From Forficula auricularia (taxonomy: Eukaryota; Arthropoda; Insecta; Dermaptera; Forficulidae), in assembly GCA_024734495.1 (NCBI GenBank), contig JALMQS010000032.1:1320464-1384463 (forward strand): a DNA stretch of 64,000 nucleotides, written 5' to 3'. How positions within the stretch are numbered: the stretch's first letter is position 1; every line of letters starts with the position of its first letter. This document shows, piece after piece, positions 22,721-32,972 of this stretch. The position numbers and the translations under genes are program-made. A model generated the notes under the pieces. The model was not told the DNA's origin, did not search any database, and worked only from the letters and a program-made list of their open reading frames with translations.

Positions 22721-23404
22721 TCAAGATTAACTTTTCAATATTTTCAAATTAATTTGATTATTTTCAACTTTCACTTTTTTATCACTCATCATATGCCCCT
22801 CTAAACTCCGCCATGTTCTTTCCACTTGATAAATTTGCACAAATGTATATTTTGACTAATCTATTTAGAGTTGCCATTTTCTATTAATAGATGCGTAAGT
22901 GAACATGGATAACAAGGGCTATATCCATGAATCAAAGAACTATTCTTAGTTGATGGAGGGCCGCTTCCGCCACACCTCCGAGATAACCACGCACTCGAAT
23001 GGACAAACAGACAGACGGGGATTTCATTAACTAAACGGCTGGCATCTCAATCCCAGATGGATCTGTGCATGTACAATGTACAATGTACATATACATATGT
23101 ACATACAACTGCTCGGTTGCCTGCTGCCAATTAGAGGCTGCTTGCTAAGGATCTGACAGCGCTCGCTTGACATATGTACATCTCAGCGTTAATCAAATTC
23201 CAAACGATACAAAGTGGATACTAATTAGAATATTCCCAAGGAAAAAGATGCTGTGAAAATATTATATTAATTAATTTTCTCACTTTCGAGACATCAGAAC
23301 GTTAATCAACTTTAGACAAACAATTTAGAAAGAAAATTATTTCACTAACGAATATACATTGAAAGAAGGCTTGCATCAGGGACCAAATGTTATAATTACG
23401 CCAG
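22721..23404. other. Intergenic DNA
   Basis: No gene. It is slightly less AT-rich around 22940-23190, with a (GTACAAT) duplication and TACATATGTACATA near 23065-23105. Confidence 0.5.
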
Positions 23405-23406
23405 CT

Positions 23407-24338
23407 ACACTGAAAAAACCATATATTAATAGTTAAGAAATTATATTTGATATGAATAGATGGTGAAGTTAATTATGGCGAAATCGATCTCTGTTCAATA
23501 TGAATAAATGATATCCGTATTTTATGTATTCTCATATTTTCGGAGCAACTCTAGATATATTAATAGTTAAGATGCCGCTATTTGAACCAAGCACCAATAA
23601 GTAAATTATGAAAATATTGTTATTTGAATAAAATAGTGGAATAGTAAAATTTAATAGTTGGGTATTTAATACGTACTTACTAAAAGAAATTATATAAATT
23701 TGAATATTTTTTAATTATAATAAATATAGGTACCTATGTATATCTGACAAGAAGATGAGTATATTTGATGTAGAATCTATATTCAATCAAATGAATTATA
23801 TAAATATTTATTTATTTATTCAATTGGTTGAATTAATTAGATAAAAATTTGAATTATTATATTTGATTTAAATTACGAGGTTACCTAATTTTAATATATA
23901 TTAATATTTCTTATAATCTCATATTGAGTTTTAAAATTAAAAAAAAACAAAACAATTAATAAAGTAAATAAAATTTTTGTTAATTTTTTTTTAAAATATC
24001 TTAATTATTAAGATATCACTATTTGCAAAAATTCTAAGTCATTTTATGATAACAAAACATTCGTTTATATAAAATAAGAGGTTTTATTAGAAGTAAACAA
24101 GACATTCATTTAATATTAAGAGGATAAAATCTAATAGGATAAAATAGATCACTCAAGTATATAATATATTTGGATTAAATACCTAAAAATTTGGTCATAT
24201 TTGAAGTAATTTCGATATATCTTGATTATTAATAAAATATTTTTGGACTAAATAAGAGCTCATTAAAATTGCTCAACTCTATCAACATATTTACTATAAA
24301 GAAATTGTTTTTTCAGTGTATATAAAAACTCAAAATTT
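23407..24338. mobile_element. TIR element, ~930 bp, non-coding
   Basis: TACACTGAAAAAACCAT at the left and its near mirror ATTGTTTTTTCAGTGTA at the right. The interior is very AT-rich and repeats TATTAATAGTTAAG-type phrases. No open frame. The superfamily is uncertain, and no target duplication was identified. Confidence 0.5.
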
Positions 24339-25315
24339 CTTATTTTTTGAGTTAACGACATATTTGTATTTACTGAACGATATTATTATTACAGCTGAAA
24401 TAATATAACAAAAATTTAATGAATTCAATTATGTATACTATATATATGAATTTTGTTTTAGCTTAAATAATGAGGATAATTAATTTAATATGTCTTTTTA
24501 ATAATAAAGCTATTTTCAATTTTCCTCGAAATCATTCATTTATGAAAACATAATTTTCTGATATATTATATTTGTGAGTGACGTTTCATTATTACGCCTT
24601 TAATAAATCCATTCAAAAAAAGGAAAAATAAAAGTATAAATCAAGCGTATCTCGGTAAATAGTCAAAAGGAAAAATAAAATAAAATGAAGGGTAAATAGG
24701 CGAAGAGAGTAAATTCATTAAATAAATATTCCCTCTGTCATAAAGTAAATACCTTAAGCTGAGTTGCTAAATGAAGATGGATTTGATGTGTGCTTACCTG
24801 AAACAAAAAAAATATATACATATATAACATTATATATTTAGATAGGTATAATTTAAATTCCTAATTCTACTACAGGGATGGGTAAGTTACAAATTTTTAA
24901 GAAACCAGGCACAAATTATTATTTGCACCAAATATCAATGATCAGATTCAAGATATTAATTACATTACTTAGTTACAAGATAGCATAATACATTGGCGTT
25001 CGTACAGAGGAGGGGGAAAAACTATGCTCAGAAAAACATATTTTGACAAAAAATATGTTTGAAAACGCTCTAAATCAAGACGTATTTCGGGATTTACCCG
25101 CTGAATTAAAGACATCCGTTACTTGCGTCATTTGAACTTTCAAAAGACTAATATGAGCTGTCTAGGGTAAGTTACAAACAAATTTTTGAGAAACAAAGCA
25201 CAAATTATCAGTTTCATTAAATATCATTAATCAGAAGATATTAATTACAGGTGTTAAATAAAAAGGCATATTTTTCAGCAGTTTTTTTATTATTAATTTA
25301 AATGGTGGTTTTAAA

Positions 25316-25370
25316 TTCATCCAAATATTTTGGAAATTTTCACAATATTCCTTCTTCAGAGGACCTTTTT
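25316..25370 (-). ncRNA. Degenerate hammerhead-like motif
   Basis: Minus strand: GTCCT, CTGAAGA (exact), A, GGAAT...ATTTCC stem II, CAAA (expected GAAA), AATATTT, GGATG. TCC/GGA is a possible, offset stem I. Confidence 0.3.
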
Positions 25371-25439
25371 GAGCAAATACAAAAAATAAAATGTTAGTTA
25401 ATGAGAGATATTAAATTAAAAAAAATAAGTTAAAGCAAT

Positions 25440-25960
25440 TTTACTTTATCCAATGCGAAGCATGGGTAAAGCATTGTAATCGGTCTCGCGGCAAGCGCGA
25501 ATTCAAAGGCTCCTCAGGTAAAGACTACGGAACCCATGGTCTCAATTAAAGTCATAAATTGTAGTATTAAATTAGATTGAATTTTAGTACGTGAGGGTTT
25601 CGCCAAAAATTACATGGGATCTCGTCCAGATGCCAAAAAGTGCGAATTTTTCATTTAGTCTGTCCGGATAGATGGATGTGTATGTGTGCGGTTGATTTTT
25701 TCGTCCACGATTTTTTCCACGCCGTTGAACCGATTGAAATGAAATTGAAAACCTACCATTATTTTAAAAAATGAAGCGCTGATTAGTTTTTGGTATATAT
25801 CGACCAGGAAACATTAGTACATACTTTTTTAATTTTTTCTAAATATCTTGAAAATGACTTAACCAATTTTGATGAAATTTAATATGTTAATTAAGTATCT
25901 TGGGGACCACAAAAAAGGTTAAATAAAGTTTTTAGTAAAATTATGTTTTAAAGTACTTTA
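25440..25960 (+). repeat. Repeat B, left arm
   Basis: Near-colinear with 41070-41600: CGGTCTCGCGGCAAGCGCGA, AAAGACTACGGAACCCATGG, TCCACGATTTTTTCCAC and GAAATGAAATTGAAAACC are shared. The end contains ACCAATTTTGATGAAATTTA. Non-coding. Confidence 0.75.
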
Positions 25961-26011
25961 CTCTAGGGTAAGATAGTACTTTTTTTAATTATTTATTATT
26001 TTATTTTAAAC

Positions 26012-26567
26012 ATGGACCGCAAGAATTGCCCAAGCAAAAATGGGGTTTAATACAAAACAAAAACTACTATGCTCCTCCTCAATCAGCTTAGCAAACAGGA
26101 AGTTGCTATTGAAGACATATGTATGGAGCATAGCCATGTACGGGTGTGAAACCTGGACAATTAGAGAAGAGGAGAGAAAGAGATTAGAGGCTTTCGAAAT
26201 GTGGTGCTACAGAAGAATGATGAATATCAAATGGATGGATAAAATTACAAATGAAGAAGTTCTTGGAAGAATCGGAGAAAGAAGAACCTTGTGGAAGAGT
26301 CTGAAGAAGAGAAGAGGTCAGATGATGGGGCACACACTGAGACATGGGGGACTGCTTAGGGATATCTTGGAGGGGGAGGTGGGAAAGAAAAGGGGAAGGG
26401 GAAGAACCAGATTAGAATATTTCAACCAAATAATTGGGGATATGGGATGCCAGACATTTAGAGAGGTTAAACAGCTGGCGGGGGACAGAGTCGAGTGGAG
26501 ACGGATTGTTGCATCAAACCAGTCTTAGGACTGTATACTCAATGATGATGATGATGATGGACCGCAA
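26012..26567 (+). mobile_element. 5'-truncated RTE-type non-LTR retrotransposon
   Basis: ATGGACCGCAA occurs at 26012-26022 and 26557-26567, an 11-bp target site duplication. Between them is only the 3' end of an element: the C-terminal coding part, a ~28-base 3' UTR and a (TGA)n tail. A very short 3' UTR ending in trimer repeats is typical of the RTE clade. The related locus after 43685 (CATGAACTGCAAATTGC followed by the same GTGATATCTGATTAATAATA) is an empty-site homologue. Confidence 0.85.
26025..26528 (+). CDS. RTE-type reverse transcriptase, C-terminal fragment
   Basis: About 167 codons are open from the truncation point to the TAG at 26526. The first Met is at 26040, but it is not a real start: the frame is already coding (RIAQAK) from the insertion junction. 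Recognisable family text includes YGCETWTI, the downstream RRMMNIKWMD and TNEEVLGRIGERR, and a C-terminal WRRIVA, all characteristic of the region after the RT domain in RTE-type endonuclease-reverse transcriptases. The endonuclease, the RT motifs and the FADD catalytic box are missing, so the product would be inactive. No stop or frameshift is present, which suggests a fairly recent insertion. Family placement rests on pattern recognition, and the RTE reading is backed by the short TGA-repeat tail. Confidence 0.85.
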   Translation: MAQAKMGFNTKQKLLCSSSISLANRKLLLKTYVWSIAMYGCETWTIREEERKRLEAFEMWCYRRMMNIKWMDKITNEEVLGRIGERRTLWKSLKKRRGQMMGHTLRHGGLLRDILEGEVGKKRGRGRTRLEYFNQIIGDMGCQTFREVKQLAGDRVEWRRIVASNQS

Positions 26568-27439
26568 ATAGCCAGTGATATCTGATTAATAATAAAAGAA
26601 TAAACATATTGATATTTCATAAAGTTTAGCAACGATCCGTTGAAGTTCATTTAATATATATTATATGTCATGATGTTATTTATATTAACTTAAAAACTGC
26701 TGAAAAATAGACCTTTTTATTTAACACCTACATATAAGAATCGTCAGCACAACCGTGAATTAAGATATTAATTGCATTATTGAGTTAAAAGGTAGCATAA
26801 TACATTGTCGTTAGCAGAGGGGAGGGAAAAACAATGCACATAGAAAAAGATTGCCAAAAGAAAAAAACGTAGGTTATGTTGGAATTCACTCTAAATTAAG
26901 ACGTATTTGGGACATATTTCGGGATTTATCCACTCAATTAAAGACGTCCATTACATACGTCACTTGAACGTTCAAAAGACCAATGTGTGCTGTCTGGGGT
27001 GTTACAAATTTTTGAGAAACAAATCACAAATTATCAATTAATATCATTAATCAGATGCAAGATATTAATTACATTACTGAGATACAAGGTACCATAACAT
27101 GGGCACTCGCAGGGAGGGAGGTAAACAATGCCAAGTGCCCCACCCTTAGAATCGAGTGAAAAATGTTCATTAATGTTGTGAGCAACCGGTTCATTTACTT
27201 TCTATGTTCACTGAGACAAGTGTGAATCGTGAATTTATAGTGAAACAAATTTAAAAAGAAAATACACAAATTAATTTAGTAGTGTAATTATTTTCCCTAA
27301 GCCTCTTCTGGTAAATTATCCACTTGAATTACATCTATGGAGTTACTGAATTAAATAATAATAAAATATTTGGATATAAAAAATTAAATTTAAAAATTAT
27401 AATAGATATTAATATTTAGTTTAATTAATAAATCGAATA

Positions 27440-27740
27440 AATTTTTATAATTTTTCTAACTGATACAACAAAGAATAATTGACCTATCAATGAGAATTGT
27501 TTTGACCGCGCTTATTTGAAAAATATATTTTATCACGAGACTACTGCGGATTATGCTATTGAAGTCTGTGAATCACATCTTTTTTTCTCTCTTGGTCCAG
27601 ACTTAAGACTCCACAGACTTCAATAGCATAATCCGCAGTAGTCTCGTGATAAAATATATTTTTCAAATAAGCGCGGTCAAAACAATTCTCATTGATAGGT
27701 CAATCATTCTTTGTTATATTAGTTAGAAAAATTATAAAAA
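27440..27740. repeat. Near-perfect ~128-bp inverted repeat (long hairpin)
   Basis: Arms at about 27440-27567 and 27612-27740 are mirror images with very few differences (for example TACTGCGGATTATGCTATTG against its complement), around a ~44-base loop that includes a pyrimidine run. Transcription would give a ~300-nt hairpin RNA. Origin could be a foldback element or local inverted duplication. No matching copy was found elsewhere in the window. Confidence 0.8.
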
Positions 27741-28425
27741 TTTATTTAATATCATTATTTCAAGTTAGAAATATATAAGTTCAAATATTATTTTCACTCA
27801 ATATTTGACAAAAATTCCCTACAGTTGATTCGTGATTGAATCAAATGTAGAAAACATTCGGTTAATATCGAATAAGTATTTTTTGTTTTGAAAAATATTG
27901 AAAAATAAAAATATTATACCCGAAACCACAATCAACGATGTGACGTCAGAAGTCAGCTTGGATTATTTTCTCTTATATTATATTCAAAAGAGCAAAGATT
28001 TATTAAAAATACTTGCAATACAAATTGGTTTGTGTCCATAGTAATTTTTAAGGCAAGGTAAACTTTCATAGGGATGTTGACTAAGAAATATTTTTTAATT
28101 GTTGTCGAAATTTCCTTAATTTAATTATAATATGACTTGCTCAATAACAAATTTTACCGTTGATTTATTTATCAAAAGATTGCATTAACACTTATTGCTT
28201 AATTGGTTTTTATTTATTTTAATTTTTCTTTCTGTGTTTCTGTAGAATCTCGTAATCTAATTTCGACCCACTATATTTTCTTAAATTTCGCACCTATGCG
28301 TATTTATACTGATAATTCAATATTTTATCAATATCAAAAATTAATAAAACCATTGTGGGTAATTTAAGCTTGAAAAAATATGTTATCTCCGATTACAAGA
28401 TCTTAATTAAATTGCAGAGTAGGTA
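27741..28425. other. AT-rich intergenic DNA
   Basis: Nothing recognisable was seen. Confidence 0.5.
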
Positions 28426-28429
28426 TTTT

Positions 28430-28620
28430 AGATATTTAACACTACTGTTTTGCACCAAAAACGCATATTTCAAGTAATAAAACAAGTATAATATAAATTT
28501 ACAAATGTTAATGTTATAAGAAAATTTATTCAAAATTTTTTTTCGATATTGTACTGAAAATGAATCCTTGGTTGTCCGAAACGTTCAAATGATAAAGAAA
28601 AATATTATAAAGTAATTCTA
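28430..28620 (+). repeat. Dispersed repeat family C, copy 1
   Basis: TATTTTAGATATTTAA, AATAAAACAAG and TGTCCGAAACGTTCAAAT are shared in order with 31050-31240 (TATTTTAGATATTTAA, AATAAAACAA, TGTCCGAAACTTTCAAAT). Confidence 0.55.
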
Positions 28621-29059
28621 ATTCTTTCCCTAAAAAGTAGAATATATCAATCAAAGTCAAAGCATTTGTTTTTAGATAAGTTAGTATGGAAACTATTCGA
28701 GGAATGAAGAAAAATTTATTTTCTACTTTTTAGGACATTTTGAAAATAAAAGAATGTTTATAATTTTTTTTTTTTTTTAATAGATTGTTTTCTTATAAAA
28801 AATCTTCTAACAGGGTCTTTTACTTTGTTTATATATCTTTCTAGGATATATAAATGAATGGAACATTTATCGAGCAAACACCCGTAAAATTTGTTATCGG
28901 CTAACGCGGCCGCCATTAATCACAACGTCACAATATTTACAACGGTAAATGAAATCCTCCACCCCAGTTTGGAGTAAGTTTACCGTTAACGAAGCAACAG
29001 AAACTGCTATTGGCAACCTCGAAAATTGCCTGGTACATATATAAACTATCAAGATGATA
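28621..29059. other. Intergenic DNA with a small hairpin
   Basis: AACGGTAAA (28942) and TTTACCGTT (28979) enclose a second stem CTCCA/TGGAG. No gene is present. Confidence 0.4.
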
Positions 29060-29129
29060 ATAAATAATCAATGACTGGTCCAATCTCTTACTGACCTATA
29101 TTCAACTTGAAAATAAGCATGAACATCTT

Positions 29130-29310
29130 GAGCAAATAACACTACGCAGCAAAAATTTATCCTCGTAAACCTAACAATGGATTCCAGTAGAGTTTTACTG
29201 ATTATCATGCAATTTTCCAATTTTTTACAAGTCAGAGTTTTGAGATATCGGGCAAAACGACAAAAAAATGCCATTTTGACCTATTTTCGAGTCCTATCTA
29301 CTCTTATTAA
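29130..29310 (+). repeat. Dispersed repeat family D, copy 1 (inverted copy 30390-30560)
   Basis: CTCGTAAACCTAACAATGGA, CAGTAGAGTTTTA, GTCAGAGTTTTGAGATAT and CCATTTTGACCTATTTTCGA occur here, and as reverse complements at 30390-30560. Open frames across both copies are shadows of the repeat. Confidence 0.7.
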
Positions 29311-29344
29311 ACGAGCAAAAATTGTATATATATATATTTGTATC

Positions 29345-29640
29345 TTGGTTCTATTTTGAAAACGACACTACCGATTTTGATGAAATTCCCGGGTCAGGGG
29401 GTTTTTGGGTTTTCTGTCACGGTCTCATCTTCGACAAAATTGTTTTTGATGGGGTTTTTCGTAATCAAATTAATTATTCTCAGGTAGACAAATCCCAATC
29501 TTGGAGTTTAAAAAAGGTTTCTCTTTTGTTTACTTTTGTACCCAAACAGACAATGGGTTGGGTTAATCCTTTATTCTCAAAGGCCTTGAAGAAGTATTGT
29601 GATTGTGGGGTTTAACATATTTTGTTCTCGCTAAACGTTA
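29345..29640 (+). repeat. Non-coding repeat with a recurrent phrase
   Basis: An open frame of 97 codons covers it, but no domain is recognisable. The start, GAAAACGACACTACCGATTT then TGATGAAATT, echoes the ends of repeat B at about 25850 and 41500. I consider it repeat-derived and not a gene. Confidence 0.4.
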
Positions 29641-29849
29641 GAAATATTAATAAACGTTTTATAATTGTTTTTATAAAGAACTTTATTTATTTAATAGAAT
29701 AAAAAATAATCAAGAATTTATTTAAAAATATATTTCGCATAAGCAGGTCTCAATTTTCTGAAAAAACAACACATTTTGATAGGTTTTATTTATTAACAAT
29801 TGGATGAATAAAAATGAATCAAATGGTTGAATCAAAACAGGTGCAGGAG

Positions 29850-29940
29850 ATGGGGTGTAGTGGTGGGGGATCCGAGGGTAGGGCGAGGTTTCGGGGGTGA
29901 GGTCGAGCAGGGTGAAGGTGGGGGGGGGGGGGTACAGTGG
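29850..29940 (+). other. G-rich tract
   Basis: A ~90-base segment has many GGG runs on the plus strand, including a G13 run, in otherwise A/T-rich DNA; it could form a G-quadruplex. Confidence 0.5.
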
Positions 29941-30059
29941 GCTAATATTATATATTTTTGTATTTTTTTTAATATGAAAACGGCTCTCAAATAAAAACGA
30001 TCTTTTTATCAGAATTTTAAATTAAAAATAATATTAAAATAAAGCTTTTAACTGAAGGA

Positions 30060-30560
30060 AGAAGTTACCGAGCATCGCTCGGTGCCCCCAGGTACTTAAA
30101 TATTAAACAGCAATATTTGAAATCAAAATATTTTGTTGACGTAATAGAAAACAGCTTCCTCTTTGATTTTCAAATTACCACTTGTTTCTAGCTCAATTAG
30201 AACTCGAGTTATAACTAAAAAACTAAAACTACGTAATTATAAAGGATGATAAACATATGTAGATAAAAACATAAGGTCTTAGTTTCTAATTGGGCTAAAT
30301 AAAAGAAGTCGAAATTTGAAAATCACAGAGAAGCCTGTTTTCTATTACGTTAACAAAATATTTTGTTTTCAAATATTGCTGTTTAATATTTAATGGGACT
30401 CGAAAATAGGTCAAAATGGCCTTTTTCGTCATTTTGACCGATAATATCTCAAAACTCTGACGTGTTGTAAAGAATCGGGACATTGCATGAGAATCAGCGT
30501 ATAAAACTCTACTGAAATCCATTGTTAGGTTTACGAGGTAAATATTTGTTTAATTTTTGT
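30060..30560. repeat. Inverted pair in repeat family D
   Basis: 30095-30200 (AATATTAAACAGCAATATTTG, TAATAGAAAACAG) is mirrored at 30275-30395, around a ~75-base centre. The right part continues into the inverted copy of 29130-29310. Confidence 0.6.
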
Positions 30561-30668
30561 CGAGCAGTGTAATCAGGTATTAAATTAGTTAATCCTTAAA
30601 AAATTAAGCCACACATTCTCAATTTGTAATATTGTTTTTATTTTCATTTATATTAATTAATATAAGAG

Positions 30669-30895
30669 TCAGGTTGGACGAGTGGTTAAATAAAATTATT
30701 CCTTCTAATCAAGTCAGCGTAGGTTCAAACCCGACTCGCTGCAAATATTTGACCTGCTATAAAATCTGATCCCATCAGGGGAAGGCAATATGAAAAATTT
30801 CTCCAAGAAAATTACAATGGAGAGGATATAGTACTCCATAGTAATTGCCAACGGCCGGAATCGCATATGGCACTTGAAGGAGAAGAATTAATAAT
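30669..30895 (+). mobile_element. tRNA-derived SINE, copy 1
   Basis: The head GTCAGGTTGGACGAGTGG... resembles a class II (Leu/Ser-like) tRNA A-box, and GGTTCAAACCC is a full B-box. This is followed by TAAAATCTGATCCCATCAGG, which matches TAAAATCTGACCCCCGAGG in the SINE at 31316. It ends in an A/T-rich tail near 30890. No clean target duplication was found. Confidence 0.65.
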
Positions 30896-31049
30896 TATAA
30901 AAATAAATATTGTCAACAATCAACAACCGCTCGCTAACAGTGAACAATAACATTTCTCAAGATTTGTTATTCACCGATGGTGAGTACTATTGCCAAAATA
31001 GATTTTAGGAAGTATGTTTTTATTGAATTACTACTAATACTTACTACTT

Positions 31050-31240
31050 ATAGAGTAAGTATTTTAGATATTTAAAAATATTAGACTCTTTGTACCCAAC
31101 ACGTAAATTTCCTGGAATAAAACAAAAAAAAAAAAAAAAAAATTGAAAAATTAATAAAAATTTATTATTTCAAATTTGTTTTCCAAATATTGTTCTGAAG
31201 TTGGAAGCTTGAAACTGTCCGAAACTTTCAAATCTATATA
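31050..31240 (+). repeat. Dispersed repeat family C, copy 2
   Basis: See 28430-28620. This copy has a poly-A insertion (A18) and CTGAAGTTGG...TGTCCGAAAC, a possible relic of a hammerhead-like core without a convincing stem. Confidence 0.5.
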
Positions 31241-31304
31241 AATAAAAATAAAAAAAGAACCACATTTACCAAACAAATAGGGAATGATTTGTTTGAATTA
31301 CTAA

Positions 31305-31483
31305 GTCTTGAATAGGGGGTCGGGTAGGCTAGGCGGTAGCATGTCAGCCAGCTAACCAAGAGGACCCGAGTTTGAATCCGGCTCGAGGCATCCGGCTAAA
31401 ATCTGACCCCCGAGGTAGAGACAAATTTAAAAATAAAAATAAATAGTATCGTAAATGGCTTATGGCTACCATGGCCAAAAACC

Positions 31484-31514
<31 letters not shown>

Positions 31515-31521
31515 TGAATAG
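31305..31521 (+). mobile_element. tRNA-derived SINE with perfect target duplication
   Basis: The body 31316-31510 begins with a tRNA-like region (TAGGCTAGGCGGTAGCATG as A-box region, GAGTTTGAATCC as B-box). It continues through the CTAAAATCTGACC block shared with 30669-30895, then TACCATGGCC, and ends in a long poly-A. GTCTTGAATAG at 31305-31315 is repeated exactly at 31511-31521. The intact duplication and long A-tail indicate a recent, LINE-mobilised insertion. Confidence 0.9.
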
Positions 31522-32188
31522 ATGTCACCCTTATAGTGATTTAAACTAATAGGGAATTTTCAATTTTTTGTAGACAATACCTACTTATGAACATGAAATT
31601 TCAGAGTTACTTGATGTTCAAATTTTCATAATATTCCAGCCAGCACAAGAAGAAACTATTTATATTCTAATAATATATTTTCTGGGCATTTGAATATTCT
31701 TTGAATGATCTCACAATTTCCCTAAATATTCTGGGAATTTTCTTAGAAAATGTCCCGCTAAATAATCATCTCTTATATATTATATTATACAGCTAAGTAT
31801 ATTTCCTGAATATTCGTTTCAAGATTCTTCCTATATAATTATTCTAAAAATCTCATTTAATTGGAATATATGTATATAATATATATACCCACTTATAATA
31901 AATGTAAAGGGTATTCCAAGAATATCTTGTGCTAGCTGGAGATGGAATAGATTGTATTTTCAACTTTTTAGCTTCAGATGAAAAATGAAAGAAATTAGAT
32001 TAAAATTACTTATATATGGGAAACTTTTGAAGTGTTGTATAGTTAATGAGCTGTAATTCGGCATAAGAGTTTAAATTAGTAAACTGAACCTTCATGCCAA
32101 ACTTTCTAACTATAAAAGCGTTCGAAGACGAAACATTGCCGAATGAACAAAATTTTCATAGAGCGTACCGAGTTTTAACATAGTTTTC
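31522..32188. other. AT-rich intergenic DNA
   Basis: No gene or repeat was recognised. Confidence 0.5.
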
Positions 32189-32253
32189 ACAAATGAGCTA
32201 TGTTCAATGTCTATAGGATATGTCTATGGACATAGCACATTTGTGTTCTAAGG
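32189..32253. repeat. Inverted repeat (~30-bp arms)
   Basis: CACAAATGAGCTATG is mirrored by CATAGCACATTTGTG, with TGTCTATAG/CTATGGACA inside. Confidence 0.6.
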
Positions 32254-32750
32254 TATCGACTATTTTCTCTAATTTAGTTAATTAATTGTTAATGTTTGTT
32301 ATATCAATCGATAAGGATAAGCCCTTTTCTTAGCTAATGGAGAGTATTCATTCCTTTTAGAGAATACCTAAATGGCTAGTTCAGTTTCCTTTGCTTATTT
32401 TGTGATTAGAAACTTCTAATCTGAAGGGTTTTATGTGAGGCTTATGCCATTTGGCACACCACTAGAATGGCTAATGGGCCGATTTGGGCAGACCATCCCT
32501 TGGCAGTAAATCGATTCACGAAGAGGGTTGACGTCTCTCCAAAGTATTGTCTTTTCTATATTTCTATTGTTTCGAAAAACGAGAGGCAAAAAAATACTTA
32601 GATTAAAAAATATTTCTTTCTTTAGCTTTTATTTTTAATCAGACAGTCCATTTTCCTAAAGATTGTGTTTTTTTTTAATCAAATATTATCAAATAAATAA
32701 ATAAATTATTTTGATTAGTTATCTCCATCGATTAAATTATTAAAATTATT
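32254..32750. other. AT-rich intergenic DNA
   Basis: Nothing recognisable was seen. Confidence 0.5.
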
Positions 32751-32972
32751 ATGGGGAAATAAGGTCAATTTCTTTTATGCAGATAATTTATGTTTTATTG
32801 CCAACGTTTCGTCAACTTTGTTGACTTCTTCAGGGCTGAAACAGTTAACTTCCCTGCATATTTGTCATTTTTATAATTATTTTTTCTTAGTAAACATATC
32901 AAGGAAAGTCATCAATATCAATAAAAACATAAATTATCTGCATAAAAGATATAGTCATTTTTTCCCTATAAG
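32751..32972. mobile_element. Inverted-repeat element with hammerhead-like motif
   Basis: ATTTCTTTTATGCAGATAAT and TTATGTTTTATTG in the left arm are mirrored by CAATAAAAACATAA and TTATCTGCATAAAAG in the right arm (about 32918-32960). The hammerhead-like motif abuts the left arm only. Confidence 0.65.
32792..32842 (-). ncRNA. Hammerhead-like ribozyme motif (best example)
   Basis: Minus strand in order: GTTTCAGCC; CTGAAGA; A; GTCAAC-AAA-GTTGAC (6-bp perfect stem II); GAAAC; GTT; GGCAATAAAAC. GCC/GGC and GTTT/AAAC form stem I with a small internal loop. AACGTT is self-complementary and could form stem III, within or between molecules. Every core element of a type I hammerhead is present, with one extra A between CTGAAGA and stem II. 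Known hammerheads of this minimal type occur in Penelope-like elements and retrozymes; cleavage here is inferred. Confidence 0.6.

Larger units (their letters stand above)
25253..26733. mobile_element. Composite TIR transposon
   Basis: GGTGTTAAATAAAAAGG followed by TATTTTTCAGCAGTTTTT at the left is mirrored by AAAACTGCTGAAAAATA then CCTTTTTATTTAACACC at the right, ~42 bp of TIR. TACA precedes the left end and follows the right end, a probable duplication. It sits in the ~285-bp satellite. Inside are a degenerate hammerhead-like motif, repeat B left arm (25440-25960), an RTE insertion, and a right arm (26568-26680) also found after 43685. Confidence 0.65.
24875..27150. repeat. ~285-bp satellite, split by a composite transposon
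   Basis: The phrase GGGTAAGTTACAAA starts units at about 24885 and 25167. Corresponding units continue at about 26755 and 27000 after the 25253-26733 insertion. Shared marks are AGATATTAATTACATTA, AGACGTATTT.GG, GGGATTTA.CC.CT and CATTTGAACTTTCAAAAGAC-like blocks. Confidence 0.6.

Noticed and set aside
28560..28600. Hammerhead-like motif in repeat C (also 31195-31230)
   Set aside because: GAAACGTT/GAAACTTT and CTGAA are present, but stem II is at most 3 bp and stem I is offset; too weak to list.
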